16,352 nucleotides of DNA from an uncultured Corynebacterium sp. (GTDB taxonomy: Bacteria > Actinomycetota > Actinomycetes > Mycobacteriales > Mycobacteriaceae): contig NZ_CAMIBP010000043.1 in the NCBI RefSeq assembly GCF_946223165.1, positions 1-16,352 of the forward strand, written 5' to 3'. The notes below the pieces were generated by a model. That model did no database searches, had not been told where the DNA came from, and saw nothing but the letters and a program-made list of their open reading frames with translations. The position numbers and the translations under genes are program-made. Of this stretch, positions 1 through 5,444 are shown piece after piece (the stretch's first letter is position 1; each line of letters starts with the position of its first letter).

Positions 1-467
1 GTAGCGCAGGCGCCGATGCCGCCGACGCGGCGGTGAGCAGCCTGGTTACCGTGGGCAGCGCCCTGACCTGCGAAGCCGTGGCGCTTCATTGCGCCTGCGT
101 AGCCGTGACCCTTGGTGGTGCCGGTAACGTCGACGAAGGTAATGCCCTCGAAGATGTCAGCGGTAACTTCCTGGCCAACCTCGTAAGCAGAGGTGTCATC
201 CATGCGGATTTCGGCAACGTGGCGACGTGGGGTTACGCCAGCTTTCTTAAAGTGACCTGCGGCAGGCTTGTTTGCCTTGCGCGGGTCGATCTCGCCAAAT
301 GCGATCTGGATGGCGTTGTAGCCATCGGTTTCTGCAGTGCGAATCTGGGTAACTACGCACGGCCCAGCCTCGACGACGGTAACCGGTACAACGCGGTTGT
401 CCTCGTCGAAGATCTGGGTCATGCCGAGCTTCTTGCCCAGAATGCCCTTGATCTCGTTTTCACTCAT
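1..467 (-). CDS. rplC: 50S ribosomal protein L3 (3' part beyond window)
   Basis: L3 is a large-subunit protein that binds 23S rRNA near its 3' end and helps organise the peptidyl-transferase centre. The minus-strand reading starts MSENEIKGILGKKLGMTQIF, the usual L3 N-terminus. It continues to the glycine/histidine-rich KGHGYAGAMKRHGF and the RVGGIGAC stretch that forms the L3 loop reaching into the ribosome core. About 155 codons are present before the window edge; a full bacterial L3 is about 210-220 residues, so the C-terminal quarter lies outside. The ATG at 465-467 is preceded by GGAG with 8 nt spacing. It follows rpsJ after a 42-nt gap, the standard S10-operon order, and is almost certainly cotranscribed with it. 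Confidence 0.98.
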   Translation of the reverse strand, partial: MSENEIKGILGKKLGMTQIFDEDNRVVPVTVVEAGPCVVTQIRTAETDGYNAIQIAFGEIDPRKANKPAAGHFKKAGVTPRRHVAEIRMDDTSAYEVGQEVTADIFEGITFVDVTGTTKGHGYAGAMKRHGFAGQGAAHGNQAAHRRVGGIGACA

Positions 468-509
468 TGTTAGTTCTCCACCAAATATCTATTCGTCGAT
501 CGCTTTACA

Positions 510-815
510 CTACTGAATGTTTACGTCGACGCTGGCCGGAAGGTCGATGCGCATAAGAGCGTCAACGGTCTTCGGGGTCGGGTCGAGAATGTCGATCAGG
601 CGCTTGTGAGTGCGCATCTCGAAGTGCTCGCGAGAGTCCTTGTACTTGTGCGGAGAACGAATAACGGCGTATACGTTCTTCTCGGTGGGGAGCGGCACCG
701 GGCCGACAACACGAGCACCCGTACGGGTCACGGTCTCAACGATCTTCTTTGCAGAAGCGTCGATGGCCTCGTGGTCGTAGGCCTTCAGCCGAATGCGGAT
801 TTTCTGTCCCGCCAC
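510..815 (-). CDS. rpsJ: 30S ribosomal protein S10
   Basis: S10 is a small-subunit head protein; in many bacteria it also joins NusB in transcription antitermination. The protein is 101 residues, the normal length. It contains KIRIRLKAYDHEAIDASAKK at the N-terminus, GPVPLPTEKNVYAVIRSPHK in the loop and a DLPASVDVNIQ C-terminus, all strongly conserved in actinobacterial S10. I chose the GTG at 813-815 because it gives the canonical (M)AGQKIRIRL start and has a purine-rich GAGGAAGAGG just upstream. The in-frame ATG at 845 adds ten residues not found in the family. It is the first gene of the S10 operon, followed by rplC. Confidence 0.98.
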   Translation of the reverse strand: MAGQKIRIRLKAYDHEAIDASAKKIVETVTRTGARVVGPVPLPTEKNVYAVIRSPHKYKDSREHFEMRTHKRLIDILDPTPKTVDALMRIDLPASVDVNIQ

Positions 816-1442
816 GTTTCCTCTTCCTCGCTTCCCCACATTCACATTCCCGGCGTATCCGGGGCGTGAAGCGGTGGGAAAATGCTTCTCGATTTCTCTA
901 TAACGTTGTCCAGACTTTCGGGCCTGAGCTCAACGCCAGTGGTTGATAGTTCCATGACGACCTCAAGATACGAGCTGGCAAACACCAGACGCAGTGCTTG
1001 AGACGGGGCACAAGACCCGAATGTCATCACATAGGAAGAAGACGCGCCCCCGAGGGGAACAAAAGTCTTATTCGTATACTGCCGCTGTTTATTTGCCATG
1101 CCCTTCTCTGGTTCTGTCGCTCGGGGTTTGCCTCTACTCAAAGCGCGGACCTTACCCGATTGACAGACCTTCTATCGTCCCGCCGAAGCCGGATGAAACG
1201 AAGGCGTCATGTTCGCCCTACCAGCGTCAATGCCCTTCCCGCGCGCCGGTCACCCGGCGTCTGGTGCGCATTGCCCTGTTAAAGCAACCTTTGTATTTAA
1301 GCATGTGAGCTGCCCCAACACAAGTCTTTTAAAAAAAGAGTGCCTCATATCACGCGGGCACCGAAGTAATAGGTGCGCAACACGACCTTGGGGCACTACG
1401 GTAGAAACATACATCAGTTTCCTCGATCGAATTGGAGCCATC
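816..1442. other. Divergent non-coding region between rpsJ and the Asp23 operon
   Basis: This 627-bp region separates the minus-strand S10 operon from the plus-strand envelope-stress operon and must hold both promoters and the S10 leader. Visible elements are: a 5-bp hairpin CCCGG/CCGGG at 849-863, 33 nt upstream of the rpsJ start; a CCCC-GA-GGGG palindrome near 1047-1056; a 6-bp perfect hairpin CGCCGG-tcac-CCGGCG at 1244-1259; and an A-run near 1331-1337. A minus-strand GTATAC at about 1076-1081 could be part of an S10 -10 element but has no good -35. The open frames here have no recognisable protein sequence and poor or absent SDs. No tRNA or known riboswitch was recognised. Confidence 0.6.
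1271..1299 (+). promoter_or_regulatory. Candidate promoter for the Asp23 operon
   Basis: TTGCCC at 1271-1276 and TATTTA at 1294-1299 are separated by exactly 17 nt, in a locally AT-rich stretch. This would give a start near 1306 and a leader of about 137 nt before the ATG at 1443. The -35 matches TTGACA at four positions and the -10 only partly. It is the best sigma-70-type pair found upstream of this operon by eye, but it is unproven, and a stress-sigma promoter elsewhere in the region is possible. Confidence 0.35.
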
Positions 1443-1910
1443 ATGGCACAGCCCAACACCCCGGCCACCGCGGCATCTGCTGCCGATTCCGCCCCGACCA
1501 CCGTCAACAACAACCTGGAGACCGAGTTCGGCACCACCACGATTGAGACCACCGTGGTCTCCAAGATCGCCGGCATCGCGGCCCGCGAGGTCACGGGCGT
1601 GGCCGCCCTCGGTGGCGGCGGGGCCCGCATGATGGGTTCCATCCGCGAATCCTTCGGCGCCTCGGAGGACGTGCGCCAGGGCGTCAACGTCGAGGTCACC
1701 GGCGGCGCAGCGAGCATCGGCGTGGCGATCATCGCCGAGTATGGCGTGGCCATCCACGAGCTGGCCGAGGCGATCCGTCGCAACATCATCAACGCGGTTG
1801 AGCGCATGACCGGCCTTAACGTCACCCGTGTGGACGTGACCGTGCACGACGTGCGCCTGCCGCGCGAGGCCGAGTCCGCCGCCGAGGACACCACCCCGGC
1901 CCAGTCCTAG
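1443..1910 (+). CDS. Asp23/Gls24 family envelope stress protein (main copy)
   Basis: This is a cytoplasmic protein of 155 residues. Asp23-family proteins are abundant alkaline/cell-wall stress proteins that are held at the membrane by an AmaP anchor in Staphylococcus aureus. After a low-complexity Ala/Thr/Pro N-terminus (about residues 1-25), the Asp23 domain covers about 28-140: a TTTIETTVVSKIAGIAAREV start, a glycine-rich turn GGGGARMMGS, the strand-helix unit VAIIAEYGVAIHELAEAIRR, and MTGLNVTRVDVTVHDVRLP. There is no signal peptide or membrane helix. I chose the ATG at 1443 because GGAG lies 5 nt upstream and the family's usual start region falls there; the frame stays open back to 1209, but that sequence is not Asp23-like. 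It is first in a six-gene operon whose later members supply the membrane anchors. Confidence 0.9.
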   Translation: MAQPNTPATAASAADSAPTTVNNNLETEFGTTTIETTVVSKIAGIAAREVTGVAALGGGGARMMGSIRESFGASEDVRQGVNVEVTGGAASIGVAIIAEYGVAIHELAEAIRRNIINAVERMTGLNVTRVDVTVHDVRLPREAESAAEDTTPAQS

Positions 1911-1911
1911 C

Positions 1912-2220
1912 ATGCAGGAACGTTTCCGCTTGAGCCCCGTGCAGGCCGAGGCGATCGCGGCCGCCATCGCGGATACGCCCGGGGTGCATTCCCTGTCGCC
2001 GGGCACCTTCGGCGAGGTGGCCCTGCTCTTTCCGGGCCGCAAGGTCCCTGGACTGAAGTTTTTATCGCCCAAGGATGACTCGGCGCTGCGGGCAGAGATC
2101 GTGGTCGACTACCAAGCCGCCCCAGCACTTAAGGATCTTGCCGCGGAAATCCGCCGGCGGGCCCTGGTCACCTGCCCGGAACTCACCCGCGTGGACGTGG
2201 TCTTCGCGGACGCCGCCTGA
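1912..2220 (+). CDS. Small degenerate Asp23-like protein
   Basis: This is a 102-residue cytoplasmic protein whose ATG lies one base after the TAG of the preceding Asp23 gene, so translation is probably coupled. The C-terminal half (AEIVVDYQAA, then a helix DLAAEIRRRALVT, then PELTRVDVVFADA) has the same strand-helix-strand rhythm as the Asp23 domain (EYGVAIHELAEAIRR followed by LNVTRVDVTVHDV in its neighbour). The glycine-rich turn is replaced by a shorter segment. I infer a divergent Asp23 paralogue, possibly one that mixes into or caps Asp23 assemblies. No catalytic motif, signal peptide or membrane segment is seen. The family call rests on pattern resemblance plus operon position. Confidence 0.75.
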   Translation: MQERFRLSPVQAEAIAAAIADTPGVHSLSPGTFGEVALLFPGRKVPGLKFLSPKDDSALRAEIVVDYQAAPALKDLAAEIRRRALVTCPELTRVDVVFADAA

Positions 2221-2221
2221 C

Positions 2222-2241
2222 AATATATAAGGACGTATATT
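2222..2241 (+). promoter_or_regulatory. AU-rich hairpin presenting the SD of the DUF2273 gene
   Basis: AATATA (2222-2227) and TATATT (2236-2241) are perfect complements, with an 8-nt loop TAAGGACG that contains the only SD-like sequence (AAGGA, 2229-2233) for the ATG at 2247. The SD-to-start distance is 13 nt, longer than usual, and would be shortened if the hairpin folds. The six pairs are all A-U, so the structure would be weak and temperature-sensitive. It may be coincidence in an AT-rich linker; TATATT could also act as a weak internal -10. Confidence 0.3.
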
Positions 2242-2246
2242 TTCTC

Positions 2247-2438
2247 ATGAAGAACTACACCACCTTGGGCATCGTGGTCGGCGTGGCGCTGGCCCTGTGC
2301 GCCGTCTTGGGCAATTGGCAGTTATTGCTGCTGGCCGTGCTTTTTGCGACCATCGGCGGGCTTATCGGCGCGCATTGTGACGGGCGCATCAACGTCGTGG
2401 AGCTATGGAATAGCCTCATCGGCAAGGGGCAGGGCTAG
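2247..2438 (+). CDS. DUF2273-family small membrane protein
   Basis: This is a 63-residue integral membrane protein. Two hydrophobic segments (about residues 7-21 and 24-42) are joined by the short turn GNW. They are followed by the cytoplasmic tail AHCDGRINVVELWNSLIGKG. The pattern of two helices, an IGxLIG..xDG core and a VVELW..L.GK tail fits DUF2273, a small protein family repeatedly encoded beside Asp23 and AmaP genes in Gram-positive bacteria. Its likely role is help in tethering the Asp23 complex to the inner leaflet; no enzymatic motif is present. It lies 26 nt after the previous gene and 6 nt before the next. Confidence 0.8.
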   Translation: MKNYTTLGIVVGVALALCAVLGNWQLLLLAVLFATIGGLIGAHCDGRINVVELWNSLIGKGQG

Positions 2439-2444
2439 ACAGCG

Positions 2445-3065
2445 ATGGACAGTTCCGAACACACGACGCGTTTTGGCCTGCGCGCCGCCGAGCACATCAT
2501 CGGCTCGGCCCTAGCGGAAGTTCCTGGAGTCACCCCAGTGGACTCCAAGCTGGCCGGCCTGGGCGGGCGTGGCTTCCCGCGGCTGATGATCCAGATGGAT
2601 CCCACCACGCAGACCGCGGCGGTGGACGCCGCCATCGCGGTCACGTGGCCCTCGCCGGTCACGGCGGTGGCCGAGGCTGCACGGGAGGCCGTGGAGTCGG
2701 CCCTGCAGCGCTTCATGGGCTATGAGGCCACGCGCGTGAACATCGTGGTGGGTCAGGCGGTGCCGGGCACGCGCGTAACGGCACAGGATCTGGCGGACTT
2801 CGTCCCGCGGCCCGCTGCTGTGCCGCAGGTCCGAGCCCCGCTTGCCGATGCCCCCATCGCCGCGCCCGCCCCGGCCCCGTTGCGGCCGGTATCCATGCCC
2901 GCCCCGGCCCCGTTGCGGCCGGTGTCCATGCGCGCCGCCGCACCGGTGCGTCGCGTCCGGGTGACGGAGCTAACGCCGACGCCCGCGGCATCGGTAAGCG
3001 TGCCTGCACCGCAGCCGCTGCGCGCCATCGAGGTGGTACCGATGTTCCCCGGGGGTGCGCGATGA
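2445..3065 (+). CDS. Asp23-like protein with Pro/Ala-rich repeat tail
   Basis: This 206-residue protein has two parts. Residues about 8-110 resemble the Asp23 domain: the helix AAEHIIGSALAEVPGV, the turn AGLGGRGFPR, a beta segment VDAAIAVTWPSPV, the helix VAEAAREAVESALQRF and a closing strand TRVNIVVG. Residues about 120-206 are a proline/alanine/arginine-rich tail with a tandem repeat (PAPAPLRPVSM twice, then a diverged AAAPVRRVR), probably disordered. There is no signal peptide or membrane helix. The tail is basic and could contact phospholipid or nucleic acid, or act as a spacer; that is inference. The ATG is 6 nt after the DUF2273 stop. The stop overlaps the next start (ATGA), so coupling is expected. 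Confidence 0.78.
   Translation: MDSSEHTTRFGLRAAEHIIGSALAEVPGVTPVDSKLAGLGGRGFPRLMIQMDPTTQTAAVDAAIAVTWPSPVTAVAEAAREAVESALQRFMGYEATRVNIVVGQAVPGTRVTAQDLADFVPRPAAVPQVRAPLADAPIAAPAPAPLRPVSMPAPAPLRPVSMRAAAPVRRVRVTELTPTPAASVSVPAPQPLRAIEVVPMFPGGAR
2865..2930 (+). repeat. Two-copy 33-bp tandem repeat inside the Asp23-like tail
   Basis: Copy 1 (2865-2897) and copy 2 (2898-2930) are contiguous and differ at a single base (GGTATCC against GGTGTCC). Each encodes the 11-residue unit PAPAPLRPVSM. A more diverged third unit follows. The near identity suggests recent slippage duplication, so copy number may vary between strains. Confidence 0.95.
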
Positions 3066-3607
3066 ACGGGCAGGAACCGAAGGCCTCGCCGGCGGTGCGC
3101 ACCGCCGCGGTCGTGCTAGGCGTGGCGCTTATCGCCGCAGCTGTCGTATGCGGGCGCGAAGTCTGGCGCATTAGCGTGAACCCGCAGGCCACATCATGGG
3201 TGCAGCCCCTCGTAGACATCATGGCCACGCCCACGCTGCAGCCATGGATGGTGGGCGCCGGCGCCGCAGCCGTCGTGGCAGGCATCGTCTGCCTGGTGCT
3301 GGCGCTGCGCCCGCGCCGCCGCACCCACGTGGAGCTGCAGGCGGCCGAGGGCCCATCGGGGTGGGTACGCCAGGTCGACATCGCGCGGCGCTGCTCGGCC
3401 ATTGCACGTTCCATCCCTGGCGTGACCGCGGCACGCACGCAGGCCACGCGCAAGCGGGTGCTGGTCACCGTCAACGCCGACGCCCAGGACACCGGCGTGG
3501 TCGATCGCGTGCGCGAGGCGATCGCCCCGGAGTTAGAACAGTTGGCAACCTACCCGGAGCTCACCGTGGTTTCCGAGCACATCGAAGAGGTCGATAACAA
3601 TGTCTAA
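3062..3607 (+). CDS. Two-helix membrane protein of the Asp23 operon (DUF6286-like)
   Basis: The 181-residue protein has two membrane segments (about residues 12-32 and 62-82) joined by an external loop of about 30 residues, then a cytoplasmic domain of about 95 residues beginning after the basic LRPRRRTHVEL. The cytoplasmic part contains a helix DIARRCSAIARSIPGV and beta-rich RKRVLVTVNA, reminiscent of half an Asp23 domain. This topology matches AmaP-type anchors, and I believe actinobacterial proteins of this kind are catalogued as DUF6286; that name is from memory. The start overlaps the previous stop by 4 nt and the stop overlaps the next start by 8 nt. Likely role: a second anchor or organiser binding Asp23 at the membrane. 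Confidence 0.75.
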   Translation: MNGQEPKASPAVRTAAVVLGVALIAAAVVCGREVWRISVNPQATSWVQPLVDIMATPTLQPWMVGAGAAAVVAGIVCLVLALRPRRRTHVELQAAEGPSGWVRQVDIARRCSAIARSIPGVTAARTQATRKRVLVTVNADAQDTGVVDRVREAIAPELEQLATYPELTVVSEHIEEVDNNV

Positions 3608-4160
3608 GGTCACCGCGGGCGTCGACCGCGTTCTCTTCTTCTTCCTCGGCATCATTCTCGTGGCGCTGGGACTGTGGCCCATACTCATTCACTTCGGCGT
3701 GCGTTGTGCGCGCTACCTAGCGCTCTGGGTGGATCACGACGCCTGGGCGCGGGCGCCGCAGGCCGGCTGGTGGCTGTGGACGCTGGTGGGCCTAACCTTG
3801 GTGCTGGCCGCGGCCGGGGTGTGGCTCATCGTCGAAAACATCAAGGTGCGCCGCATCCTTAAGGTCCCCTCGGCCGCTTCCAATGAGAAGGGGACGGTGA
3901 CGCTGCAGATGAACGTGATCGCAGACGGCATCGCCAAGTCTTTGACCGAGCACGAAGGGGTCACCGCAGCATCCCGCAAGGTGGCCCTCGACCGCGGCCG
4001 ACCCCAGCTCACGCTGCGCATCACCGCCACCCCGGAAACCCCGTGGGCGCAGCTGCGCGAGCTCATCGCCACCACCGAAGCCGACTTCCGCGCCGCCTTC
4101 CCCGACTCCACCCTGGAGACGGTCTACAAGGTGGAGCACGACAAGCTCAAGCCGCTCTAG
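3600..4160 (+). CDS. amaP: AmaP-like alkaline shock membrane anchor
   Basis: This 186-residue protein is the last of the operon. It has two predicted membrane helices (about residues 9-31 and 57-80), with the intervening loop outside. After the basic VRRILKV it has a cytoplasmic domain of about 95 residues with helix QMNVIADGIAKSLTEHEGV and strand RPQLTLRITATPE. AmaP in S. aureus holds Asp23 at the membrane through a similar two-helix N-terminus and soluble C-terminus; length and topology fit. With its upstream neighbour, which has the same layout, it looks like one of two paralogous anchors. The start at 3600 overlaps the preceding gene by 8 nt. No clear intrinsic terminator follows. Confidence 0.72.
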   Translation: MSKVTAGVDRVLFFFLGIILVALGLWPILIHFGVRCARYLALWVDHDAWARAPQAGWWLWTLVGLTLVLAAAGVWLIVENIKVRRILKVPSAASNEKGTVTLQMNVIADGIAKSLTEHEGVTAASRKVALDRGRPQLTLRITATPETPWAQLRELIATTEADFRAAFPDSTLETVYKVEHDKLKPL

Positions 4161-4270
4161 GGCGCGGAATTCAAGGCCTGCACCACGAATATAACGGCGT
4201 AAAAGTGGCATCAACTACTGCATCCACAAGCGTGGTCAGCAAGAGACGCCCTTCGACTAACGAAAAACAC

Positions 4271-4299
4271 TTGCATTAGCCGGTAGGGGCCGTTAGGCT
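4271..4299 (+). promoter_or_regulatory. Candidate promoter of the secreted-peptide/protease cassette
   Basis: TTGCAT (4271-4276) and TAGGCT (4294-4299) are spaced by 17 nt, giving a predicted start near 4306 and a leader of about 47 nt. The -35 matches TTGACA at four positions; the -10 keeps the key T, A and final T of actinobacterial TAnnnT boxes. The 192-bp gap after the Asp23 operon makes an independent promoter likely. Confidence 0.5.
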
Positions 4300-4352
4300 T
4301 TCCCACACCGCAGAAATCGCGGAGATGCTCGTACCAACGAACAAGGATACCC

Positions 4353-5042
4353 ATGTTCTGCCAGCGACTACACCCTTTCGTACGCCTATTCGCCGCATTC
4401 GCCACCGCCACACTTCTAGCAATCGCGAGCCCTACTCAATCATTTGCCGATAGTCCGGATCTCCACACAATCGCGCGTAGCACAGCACCAGCGACCCCAT
4501 TTGGCGAAGGGTCCACCTGTTCAACAGGTCCAGAAGTCGTCAACATACAAGAGTTGGACTTAGACAAAGAGCTAGCATCAGAAATAGGCGCAACACGAGA
4601 AGCCGGCATCCCAGAGCACTTCGCCGCATACATAGAGCAGGCCGATACACAACGGGGATTGGTTGTAGAGTTCTCTGACGGCACTACAACCCACTTCGTC
4701 CAGGGGTTTAGCGACCATGACTCGGTCGGCATTTCGAGAAAGTTCGCCCCAACTGGCGAGCTGGTGGCCACCATGGCGTCCAAAGCAAAACAAGTTCAAG
4801 GCAAAGTGGAACTGACACAACTTCACCAATCCCCCACCTTGGAGAGCACAGGATGCAAGGAATGGGACAGAGCTTGCCAACGTGAAAAACTCAAAGGGTG
4901 CGCAGTAGGCGGCTGCACTGCTCTCATTTGGAATCCTGCCGCGGCAGCAATCTGCGCTTTGAACCTATGTGGAATCAACCTCGGCTCGTGCTGCACCAAG
5001 TACATAAGTCCCGGTGACGATCTCGGGGGTTTACACGACTGA
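4353..5042 (+). CDS. Secreted cysteine-rich precursor, possible halocin C8-like bacteriocin
   Basis: The product is 229 residues. Residues 1-32 form a Sec signal peptide (basic start, hydrophobic core FAAFATATLLAIA, probable cleavage after QSFA32). Residues 33-165 form a hydrophilic domain with one cysteine (C56). Residues 166-229 form a compact tail with eight cysteines (168, 175, 183, 188, 201, 206, 213, 214) around a hydrophobic segment ending in LCGINLGSCC. A pro-domain plus a small Cys-rich hydrophobic C-terminal peptide is the layout of halocin C8 precursors, whose N-terminal part acts as immunity protein; the resemblance here is architectural, not a proven match. SD AAGGA lies 5 nt before the ATG. 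The gene is followed by a small membrane protein and a secreted protease, which suggests export, processing and self-protection. Alternatives are a toxin of another Cys-rich class or a secreted protease inhibitor. Confidence 0.6.
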   Translation: MFCQRLHPFVRLFAAFATATLLAIASPTQSFADSPDLHTIARSTAPATPFGEGSTCSTGPEVVNIQELDLDKELASEIGATREAGIPEHFAAYIEQADTQRGLVVEFSDGTTTHFVQGFSDHDSVGISRKFAPTGELVATMASKAKQVQGKVELTQLHQSPTLESTGCKEWDRACQREKLKGCAVGGCTALIWNPAAAAICALNLCGINLGSCCTKYISPGDDLGGLHD

Positions 5043-5062
5043 TAGCAGAGAGGCAGCAATCA

Positions 5063-5434
5063 ATGAGTCGACTTCAAATGCTGGCCACGATTACTATTTT
5101 CTTCTTTTGGTCCGGCACAATCTTTCAAACATTATTCTCAAACGAGCTTCAGGTTGAGTCGAAAATCTCTTTAGGCATTTCCAGCGCCCTATTTGTAATC
5201 TTCGCGGTCGAATGGATCCTTTTTCTTCAGCCAAACCATGAAAAGTTGCACTGCTCGAATGAGCGGTACTTCCTGTGGCTCGCACTTATTGGCGCGGCAT
5301 TGCTCCCGGCACTTTTCCTCCTTCCCTTCCACAAACCTCCGATTCTGTGGATGAACCAACTCTCAATAGTCACCGGTTCAGCCTTTGCACTCTTTTCAAC
5401 CCGAAGAAATAAAAATGCAAATCTCACCAACTAA
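5063..5434 (+). CDS. Four-helix small membrane protein, candidate immunity protein
   Basis: This 123-residue protein is mostly membrane-embedded. Hydrophobic segments fall at about residues 6-24 (with IFFFW), 36-54, 69-87 and 95-111, and it ends in a short basic, polar tail. There is no enzyme motif and I do not recognise the family. The ATG is 20 nt after the Cys-rich precursor's stop, with SD AGAGAGG 9 nt upstream. Its own stop overlaps the SD of the protease gene, so the three genes read as one operon. Small polytopic membrane proteins placed directly after a secreted peptide gene are often its immunity factor; that role is inferred from position only. Base composition is low in GC compared with the flanks. 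Confidence 0.65.
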   Translation: MSRLQMLATITIFFFWSGTIFQTLFSNELQVESKISLGISSALFVIFAVEWILFLQPNHEKLHCSNERYFLWLALIGAALLPALFLLPFHKPPILWMNQLSIVTGSAFALFSTRRNKNANLTN

Positions 5435-5444
5435 GGAGAGGTTC

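Noticed and set aside
842..1141. Minus-strand open frame of 99 codons upstream of rpsJ
   Set aside because: No recognisable protein pattern and poorly placed SDs at the candidate starts. It overlaps the expected S10 leader and promoter, so it is treated as non-coding.
1161..1167. Perfect TTGACA on the plus strand
   Set aside because: No -10-like hexamer occurs at 16-19 nt downstream, so it was not called a promoter.
1209..1442. Upstream extension of the first Asp23 frame
   Set aside because: The extra 78 residues are not Asp23-like and include the likely promoter and leader; the ATG at 1443 has a good SD.
5385..5444. Earlier ATG starts (5385, 5415) for the serine protease
   Set aside because: They lie inside the upstream membrane-protein gene without good SDs and would bury the signal sequence behind a polar 20-residue stretch.
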